Source of the DNA: Neobacillus sp. PS2-9 | GTDB taxonomy: Bacteria; Bacillota; Bacilli; Bacillales; Cytobacillaceae | Reading direction: 5' to 3' | DNA: 64,000 nt | Assembly: GCF_030915525.1 (NCBI RefSeq) | Contig: NZ_CP133269.1 | Span: 2,763,001-2,827,000 of the forward strand | In this document: piece by piece, positions 24,909 to 34,925 of the stretch | How positions within the stretch are numbered: position 1 is the first letter of the stretch | Layout of the letters: the number at the start of each line of letters is the position of its first letter | Translations under genes and position numbers: made by a program | The notes under the pieces: model-generated | Database searches by the model: none | What the model saw: only the letters and a program-made list of their open reading frames with translations | Told to the model about the DNA's origin: nothing

Positions 24909-27900
24909 GTGAATAAAGAGAATGAAATTAGGCTATTTATCTCTTCCACCTTTCAAGATTTACAAAGAGAACGGGACTATTTGAGTAAAAATACATTTCC
25001 TGAACTTCGTAGAATCTGTTTGGAAAGAGGGCTTACTTTAGTTGATGTAGACCTGCGTTGGGGTATCCCTGAGGAAGAAGCAGAGAACGGCCAAGTCATC
25101 CGTATTTGCTTTGAAGAAATTGACAAATGCCGACCTTATTTTATAGGTATAATAGGCGACCGATATGGATGGATTCCAACAGATGCAGATGTAAAGAAAG
25201 ATCCATTATTATTAGAAAAGTATTCTGAATACATAAAAAAATATGTTAATGATGAAATGTCCATTACTGAGATGGAATTTATGTATGCACTTCAAAAGGC
25301 ACAGAAGAGCGAAGCATCCTTCTATATCAAAGAGATGAACGATACCAATCTGGCGAGTTCCAAGCTGGAACAGCTGATTAATAAAATCAAAGTGTCAGGC
25401 TACCCTTATAAAGCTGGGATTACAAATGTTCATGAACTAAGTAATGCAGTGATTGATCATTTTGTCAAAATGCTTGATCGAGAATATCCAAATCTCAATC
25501 AAGTTGTTTCTGCTGTAGAGCAAGAGAGACGACTTCATAATGTTTTTGCTCATACGAGAAGAATCATCTATATTGACAATGAATCCTACTATCGTGAACT
25601 TGATTATTTTTTACAATCTAAATCCTCTAAGCTTCTAATTACAGGTGAATCAGGCACGGGAAAAAGTGCGTTAATTGCCAATTGGGCTCATCGCTTGGGC
25701 AATCAATCTGATAATCTATTTATTTTTACCCATTATGTTGGAGCAGTTTCATCTGGATATTGGGCAACGGATATTATGAAACGTATCTTCGTAGAGCTTA
25801 AAAAACGATACAATATTCACGAATCAATTCCTGATACCTTAGAAGAGTTAAAGAGCAAATTATCTACTTGGTTGTTGTATTCCAATGGTGAGCAGATTAT
25901 TTTAATGATTGATGCTGTTAATCAATTGGAATCGAATGAAAAAGGATTAAGTTGGTTACCTGATCGATTACCGGCACATGTTAAGCTAGTTGTTAGTACC
26001 ATTCCAGATAAAAGTAAAGGCTCCTATGAAGACTGGGAGAAGTTGAATTTGCATCCATTAACAGACATTGAAAAAGAGAAATTAATCACTTCTTATTTAA
26101 ATATGTATGGAAAAAAACTCACTACTAAACAGCTTAATAAAATTATTAAGGATGAAAAGTGCTCGGTTCCAATTTTCCTTAAAACGGTACTAGATGAACT
26201 AAGAATTTTTGGAAACTTTGAAAAGATTAATGAAAGAATTGACCATTACTTAAGTGTAAGTTCTACAGATGAACTTTTTCAGATTGTATTGGAACGGTTA
26301 GAAAGTGATTATGGAAAAGAAATGATCCAGTCATTAATGATGTATATTTTTACATCTCGCAGGGGTCTATCTGAAAATGAAATAATCTCAATTGATAACG
26401 GGAAACACTTAACCCGTTTGAACCTGTCTAGAATCTTATTAGTATTAGACTATCACTTTATGAATAAAGATGGTGTATTGGATTTCTTTCATGATTATTT
26501 TAGAAAAGCTGTGGAAAATAGATATGTTAATCAGATCTCGGATCGCTCTTTCTATCATAAAGTCCTAGCTTCCTATTTTAGAAACGAAAAGATGAGCCAA
26601 AGAGTGCTAGAGGAATTACCATACCACTATTTAAAATCAGAAGATTACGAGGGACTGAAAAAGTGCCTGACTGAAAAAGAGTTTATCAGTCATATTCAAG
26701 CTAATAAGGAATATGAAATATTACAATATTGGTCAATCCTTTCCATAATGTATGATCCTGTAGAAAGCTACATTGCAAGTCTAGAACTGAAGGATGATCT
26801 AGATACTCTAAACCTACAGCAAATAAATAGAATTACATCTTTATTTATTAAAATGGGGAAATACAATGAAGCTGTATCATTAAATCAGCCATTTCTTCGC
26901 CAATTCGAGTCCCTATTTGTTGTCGAGGATCCACTTACTAGTGAATTAAGCAAAAACTTATTATATGCACTAATGATGACCCTCCAGCTTGATCAAGCAG
27001 TTGAGTTTGCAGAAAAGGTATTTTCCTTAACGTTCGAAAAACTCGGAAAGAGTACGATTCAAACGGCTAGAGCAGCTCTTCAACTCTCAGATGTTCTAAG
27101 TCAAAGTGGAAATTATAAAAGAAGTGAAGAAAAAGTCAAACTTGCCATTGAAATCCAAGAAGAATTATACGATTACCCTACCCAAGAACTAGCAGCGTCT
27201 AAATATTTACATGGTCGTGAATTAATGTATTACGGGTTGTACGAAGAGGCGTCTCAAAACTTAAATGAAGCCTATTTCATGCAGCGTAAGCTATTTGGGG
27301 AGGAACACCCTGAAACAGCCATCACCAAAGATAGCTTAGCACAGACCAATATTTGGTTAGGCAAGTATCAAGAAGCGGAAAAACTGGTTTTGGAAGCGAT
27401 TCACACATTTAAGACGGTTCTAGGCGAAAAACATCACCGGACCGCTAAAAGTATTGGAACATTAGCTAAACTTAGATTACAGGAAGAAAAGTTTAATGAA
27501 GCCTATGACCTGATTAATCAGACATTAGATAATTACACAACGACTCTCGGAAGAAAGCATCCTTATACAGCTTTTATTCTAAACTATGTTGCAGAAACAC
27601 TTTATAAAATGGATGAAGTTGAACAGGCAGAGCTTTTATTAACCGAAGCTAACCAAAGTTTATTAAGACAAGAGAAAACTGAAATTGCTTATCAAATTCA
27701 TATATTAAAGAATTTAGCAATTGTCTATGCAATGACAAACCGTTTTGAAGGGGCAGTAGATTTATTACTTCAAGCGATTCATCAATGTAAAGCTACCCTT
27801 CCCACCCATGAAGATTTTATATCAGCATGTGAATATGAATTGGCAAAAATTCAGTTTATTATGGATCCATCTATAGAGAGAAAAGAACAGCTGGAACATG

Positions 27901-27995
27901 CATTTAGACGCAGGCAATCACTTTTAGGGCCTTCTCATCCAGAATTTCAAAAAATAGAAAAAGATGTTACTAATATTTTAAACTTAGTATCTTAG
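24909..27995 (+). CDS. DUF4062-STAND ATPase-TPR protein
   Basis: 1028-residue multi-domain signalling protein. Residues about 7-110 are DUF4062 (LFISSTFQDLQRERDYL, then PYFIGIIGDRYGW). A NACHT/AAA-type NTPase follows with Walker A GESGTGKS at 246-253 and Walker B IILMIDAVNQ near 330. The C-terminal part from about 620 is tetratricopeptide repeats of the kinesin-light-chain type (GEEHPETAITKDSLAQ, GEKHHRTAKSIGTLA, GRKHPYTAFILNYVA). STAND proteins oligomerise on sensing a ligand and many act in phage defence. The start is GTG at 24909 with GAGGTG 8 bp upstream. It is convergent with the RyR genes. The trigger and effector are unknown. Confidence 0.88.
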   Translation: MNKENEIRLFISSTFQDLQRERDYLSKNTFPELRRICLERGLTLVDVDLRWGIPEEEAENGQVIRICFEEIDKCRPYFIGIIGDRYGWIPTDADVKKDPLLLEKYSEYIKKYVNDEMSITEMEFMYALQKAQKSEASFYIKEMNDTNLASSKLEQLINKIKVSGYPYKAGITNVHELSNAVIDHFVKMLDREYPNLNQVVSAVEQERRLHNVFAHTRRIIYIDNESYYRELDYFLQSKSSKLLITGESGTGKSALIANWAHRLGNQSDNLFIFTHYVGAVSSGYWATDIMKRIFVELKKRYNIHESIPDTLEELKSKLSTWLLYSNGEQIILMIDAVNQLESNEKGLSWLPDRLPAHVKLVVSTIPDKSKGSYEDWEKLNLHPLTDIEKEKLITSYLNMYGKKLTTKQLNKIIKDEKCSVPIFLKTVLDELRIFGNFEKINERIDHYLSVSSTDELFQIVLERLESDYGKEMIQSLMMYIFTSRRGLSENEIISIDNGKHLTRLNLSRILLVLDYHFMNKDGVLDFFHDYFRKAVENRYVNQISDRSFYHKVLASYFRNEKMSQRVLEELPYHYLKSEDYEGLKKCLTEKEFISHIQANKEYEILQYWSILSIMYDPVESYIASLELKDDLDTLNLQQINRITSLFIKMGKYNEAVSLNQPFLRQFESLFVVEDPLTSELSKNLLYALMMTLQLDQAVEFAEKVFSLTFEKLGKSTIQTARAALQLSDVLSQSGNYKRSEEKVKLAIEIQEELYDYPTQELAASKYLHGRELMYYGLYEEASQNLNEAYFMQRKLFGEEHPETAITKDSLAQTNIWLGKYQEAEKLVLEAIHTFKTVLGEKHHRTAKSIGTLAKLRLQEEKFNEAYDLINQTLDNYTTTLGRKHPYTAFILNYVAETLYKMDEVEQAELLLTEANQSLLRQEKTEIAYQIHILKNLAIVYAMTNRFEGAVDLLLQAIHQCKATLPTHEDFISACEYELAKIQFIMDPSIERKEQLEHAFRRRQSLLGPSHPEFQKIEKDVTNILNLVS

Positions 27996-28011
27996 CACTT
28001 TTCTCTTCAAA

Positions 28012-28063
28012 AAAAATAAACAGCTTAAGTTCTAAACATATAGGGCTTAGCTGTTTATTTTTT
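28012..28063. terminator. bidirectional terminator between STAND and RyR genes
   Basis: AAAAAATAAACAGCTTAAG pairs almost perfectly with CTTAGCTGTTTATTTTTT, giving T-runs on both strands. It separates the convergent genes ending at 27995 and 28111. Confidence 0.88.
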
Positions 28064-28110
28064 ATTTTGTTTAATTAGGCAGCAGCAATCTTTACGTAAA
28101 TATTGATAAA

Positions 28111-30066
28111 CTAACTCTTTTCACAAATGGCATATCCATTAAAATCTAAAATTTTATAAATATTTATTATTGTGTCCCTGTTATTATCCTGGTAATCTTT
28201 GTCTGCACTAGACAACTCAACCAGTCTTTCCCACTCAACAAGCCCAGCATGTAATTTATTGTGTTCATCACGATGGCTTTCAACCGATAAATCGGTCATT
28301 TTCGTGTTCCACCCCTTGAGATAATGAAACGCACACCAACGATTATGTTCAGCAATTGCCAAATCCTCCAAAAAAGGGCGACAAATTTGGAGATATTTAG
28401 TTTCATCTAAAACGAGATCATCCTCTAATACTTGACCCTTTTCTTTCATTTCAAGTCCGAGTGTTTGAAGTTTCGTATAAATATGATCGGCCTGTGAACG
28501 GTTAGAATCTTTCAAAAATGTGGTTAACTGATCCCATTCATACCCGTTACTATTTTCTTGACGATAGAAGTCATTGATTGCCTTTGCTAGATTATCAAGT
28601 TTTTCATCAATAATAACTTCCTTACTAACAATCTCCCGTAAATCACCGAAACAATAGAGGTTTTGAAATTTCTTAGAGTTGATATGAATCCAATTTGCCA
28701 GTTTAATATCATCTCTTACCTCCAGTAAAATTGGAATGTCTTTATATTCTTCATGTAGGAACATACTACTGATGAAATCTAAGTGGTCAGATTCTAAACA
28801 GATAACGATATACGTAATCTCTTTCCCATTCACTTCAAACATTTCTTTTTTAAATTCTTCACTATCAATATCCATTGTAATAAAGTTGATTTTGCATACT
28901 TTTTCTATGAATTTATACCGACGAAGAAATGAACTTTTCCTTGCATCTGCATTCTTATCTACAATGGTAACATGGAGTTTTTGTCGATTGATGAAATGCC
29001 CTAACCTTGCAGCCTGTAAAAGAACTTGTTGTCCTGTATTCCCAAACCCGACTATTAATAGATGGGCAACATCATTTTCATTCTTGCTTCTAATATTTAC
29101 TTTACCGCTTTCATATAGCGGATGGTCTTCAAATAAAATTTTTGCTTTAAGCTTGTTCAGATTAAACAAATGAAAATCCAAGCTCTGCCTAAGTACGTCC
29201 AGCTCAATAATCTCGTTCTCAATTTCTTCAAATATGGAATGAAATGTATCATCTTTAATATGTAAAAAACAGTTTACCTTATGTTTCTTGATTTTATTTT
29301 CCTGTTTAATTATTGACTTTACCTTCATAAAAACATCAATGTTCTTTGCTTCATTATGATCCATAAGTATTAAGTGGGACGATTCCAACACATTCGCCTT
29401 TTTTAATACAGATGTTTCTAGCGTTTCTCCAAATACAAAAGTGACGCCACTTTCGCGGAGTGAAGGGATTTGGGGATGAGCTACTTGACTCGTAATAATC
29501 ACCACTAATTCCTCTTTACGTCTCAAATCCTTTGCTAATAACACGGAAGCTTCATTCATACCACTAATAACTATATGCCGTTTATTTAATAGCTTTCTAT
29601 GGATAACAATTTTTATACGCCCGAATGAATCTGAGGTAACATTATACAATTTAGAAAGTACAGCTGAGGTAATAAATAACACGGCGGACCACCTTGCTAA
29701 CTCAATCCAAAGTGAATATTGATAGCCTACTTGATTCTTAGGTGAACCGATGGGTTCAACACTAATGGTAAATAGCTTAGCAGTGTAATAGAGAATGTTT
29801 AGATAGTTATTCGGTTCTAAAGCTAATGAATACCCTGTAAAACCACAAATGATTGACATCAAAAATAGAATTATTTGAGATTTATTTTTATATGTTGGTT
29901 TCAAAACCCCTAGCAATATATTTCCAAGTCCAACTATTCCAGAAAGTAAGAAAACAAGGGTAACTAGCATATTTATGTAATTATTAAACAGTGGATAATA
30001 GTATGGGATTAATCCTAATATGGTTAAGCAACCAAATGCTAATAATAATTTTTTATTGCGTTTCAT
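28111..30066 (-). CDS. membrane TrkA-N/RyR-domain protein
   Basis: 651 residues. Four hydrophobic segments (about 8-25, 32-54, 63-82, 124-142) are followed by two NAD-binding TrkA-N/RCK-like units (IVISGMNEASVLLAKDL near 165; LLIVGFGNTGQQVLLQAARLG near 333). The C-terminal domain from about 555 looks like a ryanodine-receptor (RyR) domain (LAIAEHNRWCAFHYLKGW, then WERLVELSSAD). RCK domains gate ion flow in response to nucleotides, so this may be a nucleotide-controlled membrane effector. There is no TVGYG filter between the TMs. It follows the small RyR gene by 3 bp. Confidence 0.8.
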   Translation of the reverse strand: MKRNKKLLLAFGCLTILGLIPYYYPLFNNYINMLVTLVFLLSGIVGLGNILLGVLKPTYKNKSQIILFLMSIICGFTGYSLALEPNNYLNILYYTAKLFTISVEPIGSPKNQVGYQYSLWIELARWSAVLFITSAVLSKLYNVTSDSFGRIKIVIHRKLLNKRHIVISGMNEASVLLAKDLRRKEELVVIITSQVAHPQIPSLRESGVTFVFGETLETSVLKKANVLESSHLILMDHNEAKNIDVFMKVKSIIKQENKIKKHKVNCFLHIKDDTFHSIFEEIENEIIELDVLRQSLDFHLFNLNKLKAKILFEDHPLYESGKVNIRSKNENDVAHLLIVGFGNTGQQVLLQAARLGHFINRQKLHVTIVDKNADARKSSFLRRYKFIEKVCKINFITMDIDSEEFKKEMFEVNGKEITYIVICLESDHLDFISSMFLHEEYKDIPILLEVRDDIKLANWIHINSKKFQNLYCFGDLREIVSKEVIIDEKLDNLAKAINDFYRQENSNGYEWDQLTTFLKDSNRSQADHIYTKLQTLGLEMKEKGQVLEDDLVLDETKYLQICRPFLEDLAIAEHNRWCAFHYLKGWNTKMTDLSVESHRDEHNKLHAGLVEWERLVELSSADKDYQDNNRDTIINIYKILDFNGYAICEKS

Positions 30067-30069
30067 GCA

Positions 30070-30360
30070 TTAATTCTCTTTCTTTTCTATTTTGTATCCT
30101 AATGCCATTATAGCTTTTAACGTATTCATTGCCGTAATTCGATCATATTCTTTTTCAGTATCTGTTAATTGGTTATATGGCCTTAACCCTGGATGTGTCT
30201 TTTGAATATCATCTCTATTAGTACCATATCTCCAGCCATCCTTGATTCTTTGCTGTGCCCATAAATCATGTGTATTTTCAGCAAGTACCTCAGTAAGTGC
30301 CTGAATTTCAGAACTTAATTCTATTTTCGATGTATCAATTGGTGTAGGGTAATATTTCAT
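30070..30360 (-). CDS. stand-alone RyR-domain protein
   Basis: 96 residues, essentially one RyR domain. YYPTPIDTSKIELSSEI, LAENTHDLWAQQRIKDGWRYGTNR, HPGLRPYNQLTDTEKEYDR and LKAIMALGYKIEK are the classic conserved stretches of the motif repeated in eukaryotic ryanodine receptors. In bacteria the domain occurs in predicted nucleotide-linked signalling and conflict systems. It is encoded 3 bp before the TrkA-N/RyR membrane gene on the same strand, so it is probably its partner or ligand sensor. Confidence 0.88.
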   Translation of the reverse strand: MKYYPTPIDTSKIELSSEIQALTEVLAENTHDLWAQQRIKDGWRYGTNRDDIQKTHPGLRPYNQLTDTEKEYDRITAMNTLKAIMALGYKIEKKEN

Positions 30361-30502
30361 CTTAGCAGCTCCTAATATCTATGAAATTTACTATTATTAT
30401 ACACATTTTTTTAATAGTTAACCATAACATCCCTCTTTCATTAGGCCAACAGCATATTTTTGAACTTAAACTCTAGCAACACTCTTGTATAGGCAAAATG
30501 AC

Positions 30503-30535
30503 AAAGTGCCGTTCAATTTTGAACGGCACTTTTCC
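30503..30535. terminator. bidirectional terminator
   Basis: AAAGTGCCGTTCAA and TTGAACGGCACTTT form a perfect 14-bp stem with a 2-base centre, with T and A runs at both ends. It lies 55 bp before the HelD stop region and serves the minus-strand helD gene. Confidence 0.85.
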
Positions 30536-30589
30536 AAATTCAGAAGTTCTATTAATATCCTTACATAACTATGTTACTTGCCTGCTTTT

Positions 30590-32896
30590 TTACATTTCGA
30601 AATGAGTAGTGTCCGTTCTAGTAAGTAAAAAGTCTGCCGGCTCTTTCCCATATAGATACAACCGATGCATCGGTCTAGTCATTGATACGTACAACAATTT
30701 GATGTCCAAGTCTACTTGGGAATACGGTTCTTCTAAGCATACGAGTAAAACGGCATCAAACTCTAACCCTTTTGATAAATAAGAAGGTAAAATCACGATA
30801 TGTCCCTTCTTCATTTCTTCTTTTTCTTCTAATAACTGAATCGGAAGATGACTATCTTCAAAAAGCTGATAAATCCTTTGACAATCTCTTTCGGTACGAC
30901 CAATAATCGCGATGGAATGCAGCTCTTCATTCTTAAGTAAGAATATATCTTTTTCCAGCTGCATCCTCACCTGTTCGAGATTCGTAGGGTCAATCCTTTT
31001 ATAGCGTGGTTTATCCCCATGACGAATGACGGGTAAAACCTTTGGCAAGTCTTGGTCAATCAGCATCAAAATTTCGTTTGCCAGATTCATGATTTCTACA
31101 GTTGTCCGGTAGCTTTTTTGTAAGGCTTGATAATTTGCATTCGGGAAGATTTCTTTCAATACCGGGTCCCAGCTATTTAAGCCTCGATAGGAATGAATGC
31201 CTTGTGCCAAATCTCCCACAATTGTGAACAAATCCGTTTCAAAACCCTCTTTTAATGCGGCAAATTGGAAATAGCTGTAATCCTGCGCTTCATCAATGAA
31301 AATACTGCGCATCTTGTATTTATCATCGATGCCTTCCAGTTTTACCTTCATGAGAAATAGTGGAGCTAAATCTTCCAACTCGTAGGCTCCTCGACTAAAA
31401 ATTCGCTGACAATATTTACTTAGAACCCTACATTCTTGATCTGTAAGAGTAGTGGAATGCTCTTTAATCTTTTCAGGAGAAGACATTAGTTCCTTATACA
31501 AGGTGAAAATATCTTTCATGACAAACGCATCCATATATTTTTTTACTGCGACCTTTGCCTCCTGCTCCACCCTCTTTTGTCTTTTTTCCTTCATTTCCAT
31601 TAAGGAAACAACTTTTTGCTTTCTTTTATCAGGACTCAGCTTCGTGTTATATAGGGCTTTCTCTAATGCCTCTTCATATTTCTTATTAAGATTCGATAAC
31701 ATCAGCGATTTCTTCTTTTTCAAATCTTCTTCTAATAAGTTCTTTATTTTTCCAATCCTTTTATAGATTGGTAAGTAGGTATATTCTTTTAGAAAAAGTT
31801 TTTTTAGTTTAAGCCCCTTCATCAGAACGGAATTTTCTACGACAAAATCTTCTTGTGGGGCAAGCTTATATTGCATTTCTTTTACATATAGCTCGATTAC
31901 TTCCTTAAATTCTAGTGAACCTTTATAGCTAGAAACCCATTGAATCGATTTATTTGTTCCGTTATTTTCAAGAAGCTTCATCAGCTTGGAGTTTGGGGAA
32001 AATAGCTTTATTTTCTGGCCTAGGCAGCTTCTCATAAAATCGATATAGGTGGTTTGATTGATTTTGTTGACCCCTAATTCAGGTAGGACGGCTGATATAT
32101 AATCAATAAACAGTCGGTTTGGTGCGAGAATCATTAATTTTTCTGGAGGAAATTGAAATCCAAAGGAATAGAGAAAGTAGGATATTCTATGGAGTGCGAT
32201 GGTTGTTTTTCCGCTTCCTGCGGCACCTTGTACAATAATCGGGTGCTTCAGAGATGCTCGAATCACTTCATTTTGCTCATTTTGAATCGTTGCCACGATT
32301 TCTGTTAATCGATTGTCTGCTTTTCCAGACAAAGATTTTTGCAAAAGCTCATCGTGGGTGGTTAAATCGATGTCTCTTATATCTTTTAAAAATCCCTCGA
32401 CGATGTCATATTGCCTCTTTAAGGATAGGTAACCTGATTGTTCCTCCCCATATGCATCATAGGACACCTCTCCCAGCCGTCCATCATAGTAGACATTAGC
32501 AATCGGAGACCTCCAATCCACAATAATGGGCTGCTGTGTCACGCGATCAAACAAGGATACTTTGCCTATGTATAAAACTTCTTCCTTGTTCGTAGAGTGA
32601 CTTGTAAAGTCAATCCTTGAAAAATAAGGCTTGCCAATTACGCTTTCTAACCTTTTCAGTTCACTTGCAGCTAATTCCAAAAAACTGGCATTCGCAAGAA
32701 GATCAGTGTAGCTCGTACTGCTATCACGCGAATTCAGTTCGGCAAAAGATTGTTTCATATTTTCAACGAAAAATTCTTTATTCCCCTTTGAAATGTCTAA
32801 AACCGTTCGTATGTATTCTTTTGTAAACTCTAGGCGTTCTATTTCTGCTTGATAGTCTTTATGGTCACGGACAGTCACTTGATCTTTGGCACTCAT
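30590..32896 (-). CDS. helD: RNA polymerase recycling helicase HelD (UvrD-like)
   Basis: 768-residue superfamily 1 helicase of the HelD type, which dissociates stalled RNA polymerase from DNA. The N-terminal coiled-coil arm (about 10-70) precedes the split helicase core: Walker A QGAAGSGKTTIALHRIS near 220, the inserted charged coiled region (about 370-470), Walker B SIFIDEAQDYSYFQF near 550, GDLAQGIHSYRG, the motif SYRTTVEIMNLAN and the C-terminal LLYVSMTRPMHRLYLYG. The frame opens to 32986; the ATG at 32896 is preceded by AGAGGTGG with slightly long spacing, and the GTG at 32905 is an alternative. Confidence 0.88.
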   Translation of the reverse strand: MSAKDQVTVRDHKDYQAEIERLEFTKEYIRTVLDISKGNKEFFVENMKQSFAELNSRDSSTSYTDLLANASFLELAASELKRLESVIGKPYFSRIDFTSHSTNKEEVLYIGKVSLFDRVTQQPIIVDWRSPIANVYYDGRLGEVSYDAYGEEQSGYLSLKRQYDIVEGFLKDIRDIDLTTHDELLQKSLSGKADNRLTEIVATIQNEQNEVIRASLKHPIIVQGAAGSGKTTIALHRISYFLYSFGFQFPPEKLMILAPNRLFIDYISAVLPELGVNKINQTTYIDFMRSCLGQKIKLFSPNSKLMKLLENNGTNKSIQWVSSYKGSLEFKEVIELYVKEMQYKLAPQEDFVVENSVLMKGLKLKKLFLKEYTYLPIYKRIGKIKNLLEEDLKKKKSLMLSNLNKKYEEALEKALYNTKLSPDKRKQKVVSLMEMKEKRQKRVEQEAKVAVKKYMDAFVMKDIFTLYKELMSSPEKIKEHSTTLTDQECRVLSKYCQRIFSRGAYELEDLAPLFLMKVKLEGIDDKYKMRSIFIDEAQDYSYFQFAALKEGFETDLFTIVGDLAQGIHSYRGLNSWDPVLKEIFPNANYQALQKSYRTTVEIMNLANEILMLIDQDLPKVLPVIRHGDKPRYKRIDPTNLEQVRMQLEKDIFLLKNEELHSIAIIGRTERDCQRIYQLFEDSHLPIQLLEEKEEMKKGHIVILPSYLSKGLEFDAVLLVCLEEPYSQVDLDIKLLYVSMTRPMHRLYLYGKEPADFLLTRTDTTHFEM

Positions 32897-33016
32897 TCGA
32901 TTCACTCGCCACCTCTCACTACAATTCGGGAAGCATGAATGTTTAGAATAAACTAAATCCTCATTTCTAGTCAAGTCATAAAACAAAGAACAATTAAGTT
33001 AATGGTGAAATCCTAG

Positions 33017-33041
33017 GTGGGATTGGTTACATCAATCCCAC
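33017..33041 (-). terminator. possible terminator after the nitroreductase gene
   Basis: GTGGGATTG and CAATCCCAC form a perfect 9-bp stem 19 bp after the stop. The T-run is poor. Confidence 0.5.
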
Positions 33042-33059
33042 TCTATAGATTAATAAGTA

Positions 33060-33839
33060 TTACTCATTTTTCATGAAATTCTGGCTCTCTAGGTATTTCA
33101 GAACGGTTTGTGAATATTCATGATGTGATTCTTTGGTGTACTTGGCAATGGTATAAATTTGAGCGAGATTCTTTAATCCTAAACGTTCTGTCATTTCCTT
33201 CAGCCTAGGGACGTCCATGTAGCGTTTCCAGCCCTTTTCATCCCTCTCTTTATAGATTTCTTGAATTTCTTCATTCGAGAAATCACGGTATTGGTCATAG
33301 TGAACAAGTCCATGTCTTGGCAGTCGGTCACGTGGAGCAGGGTTTTCTGCAGGATACCCTAATGAATAACCCACAACTGGTACGACATTGGGTGGTAAGT
33401 TTAGCAGTTCCCCAATTTGATCGCTATTGGCTAGCGTTGAGCCCATGTAGCAAATGCCCAGACCTGCACTTTCTGCTGCTAAAGCACAGTTTTGTGCTGC
33501 CAACGTCGCATCAATGGCACCAATCATAAAGCTCATGAAATTATCAAATTGTACAGGTGCATCATTCAACGCAAGCCATTTTCTCATTCGATTAAAATCA
33601 GCACAAAACGTTAATAGAATCGGTGCATCTACTACCATCGATTGGTCCATATGTGCGGTGTATAATTTTTTCTTAAGCTCTTTGTCTTTTGTGACAACAA
33701 TGGAATATGATTGCATATTACCACTTGAAGAGGCACGAATGCCCGCATCTAAAATTTGATCCAAGAGTTCTTGACTTACTTCCCTATCTTCATATTCTCG
33801 GATAGATCTGTGCCCGTGTATTACATCGTTAAATTCCAT
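33060..33839 (-). CDS. nitroreductase family protein (NfsA/NfrA-like)
   Basis: FMN-dependent oxidoreductase of 259 residues. HRSIREYEDREVSQELLDQIL at residues 9-29 is the FMN-phosphate arm, followed by GIRASSSGNMQSYSIVV, LAAESAGLGICYMGS near 140 and VPVVGYSLGYP near 165, with a long C-terminal arm as in NfsA-like enzymes. It reduces quinones or nitro compounds with NAD(P)H. The frame is open to 33998, but the ATG at 33839 has AGGAG 10 bp upstream. It diverges from the GNAT gene at 33970. Confidence 0.9.
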   Translation of the reverse strand: MEFNDVIHGHRSIREYEDREVSQELLDQILDAGIRASSSGNMQSYSIVVTKDKELKKKLYTAHMDQSMVVDAPILLTFCADFNRMRKWLALNDAPVQFDNFMSFMIGAIDATLAAQNCALAAESAGLGICYMGSTLANSDQIGELLNLPPNVVPVVGYSLGYPAENPAPRDRLPRHGLVHYDQYRDFSNEEIQEIYKERDEKGWKRYMDVPRLKEMTERLGLKNLAQIYTIAKYTKESHHEYSQTVLKYLESQNFMKNE

Positions 33840-33969
33840 AGCGGTCACTCCTTTTTTTATATAACTATAGCAAACCATCATTTTCAAAGCTACAAGATCT
33901 CTAAAAGAAGGAAAATAGCAAGGACTAAAAGAATTAACATAAAGGATTATAAAAATAGAGGTGACTGCG

Positions 33970-34797
33970 ATGTTAACACAGGAAGAACTAGCTAGCATAA
34001 AAGAACTTCAGGAGATTTGCGAGAAAGATGGAGGATTTCACCTGAAGCTTAATTATGACATGCTTGAAAATAGATCAGGACAGGAAAAAGAAGACTTTTT
34101 TCATTATGAAGATGACAAGCTTGTCGGTTTCCTTGGTAGTTATGATTTTGGCAATAAAGTAGAACTGTGCGGAATGGTACACCCCAATTACCGCAGAAGA
34201 GGTATTTTTACTAGATTACTTGAAAAAGGAATTGAGGAAGCTAAGAGGCGAAATATCAAGAAGATTTTATTAAATGCTCCAAGCTCCTCCCTATCGGCGA
34301 AGAATTTTTTAACAGCTATCCCTTGTACGTTTTACGTAGCAGAATATCAAATGAAGTGGCACAAGGTGGAGCTTTCCGAGGATCCTTCTGTTACTTTAAG
34401 GCCTTCTACCTCAACAGAGGATTTCGAAGCAGAAATACAGCTTGAAGTCTCGGCCTTTGGATTTAATGAGGAAGAAGCACGACGGTTCAATCAGCAGATT
34501 AGGGAAAACAGTAGTGATCAAAACTTTATCATTGAAGCGGATGGAAAAACAGCCGGAAAAATCCGCGTTGCTGAAGCCGATGGAGAAGCATGGATTTATG
34601 GCTTTGCTGTGTTTCCCGAACTACAGGGAAAAGGAATTGGTAGAAAGGCATTAACAAAGGTTGTTAAAACAGAAGTTCAAAAAGGGCTATCCGTTTTTCT
34701 CGAGGTCGAAGCTAAAAATTCTCATGCATTAAAGCTATATGAATCATGTGGCTTTAGAAGCTATCACTCACAGGATTACTATAAATATACGATCTAA
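33970..34797 (+). CDS. GNAT N-acetyltransferase with two GNAT domains
   Basis: 275 residues containing two acetyltransferase folds. The N-terminal one (about 45-115) has the acetyl-CoA loop HPNYRRRGIFTRLLEKG. The C-terminal one (about 140-275) has FPELQGKGIGRKALTKVV and HALKLYESCGF. The GTG at 33961 overlaps the ribosome site GAGGTG, so the ATG at 33970 is chosen. The substrate is unknown. A strong terminator follows. Confidence 0.85.
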   Translation: MLTQEELASIKELQEICEKDGGFHLKLNYDMLENRSGQEKEDFFHYEDDKLVGFLGSYDFGNKVELCGMVHPNYRRRGIFTRLLEKGIEEAKRRNIKKILLNAPSSSLSAKNFLTAIPCTFYVAEYQMKWHKVELSEDPSVTLRPSTSTEDFEAEIQLEVSAFGFNEEEARRFNQQIRENSSDQNFIIEADGKTAGKIRVAEADGEAWIYGFAVFPELQGKGIGRKALTKVVKTEVQKGLSVFLEVEAKNSHALKLYESCGFRSYHSQDYYKYTI

Positions 34798-34821
34798 TAT
34801 CTGTTTACGAAATTACAAATG

Positions 34822-34860
34822 AGGAAACCCATTCAATTTTTTAATGAATGGGTTTCCTTT
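34822..34860 (+). terminator. intrinsic terminator of the GNAT gene
   Basis: AGGAAACCCATTCA at 34822-34835 pairs perfectly with TGAATGGGTTTCCT at 34845-34858, then TTTTGT. The stem core matches that of the hairpin at 19667-19697. Confidence 0.88.
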
Positions 34861-34925
34861 TGTATTTCACAATTTGACTCATTTTCTACTAACTTAATAC
34901 GATCTAGATAATTCCAGACGCCTTA

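Noticed and set aside
24909..27995. A known Avs-type antiphage gene
   Set aside because: The N-terminal domain is DUF4062 rather than a nuclease or other Avs effector, so only general STAND membership is claimed.
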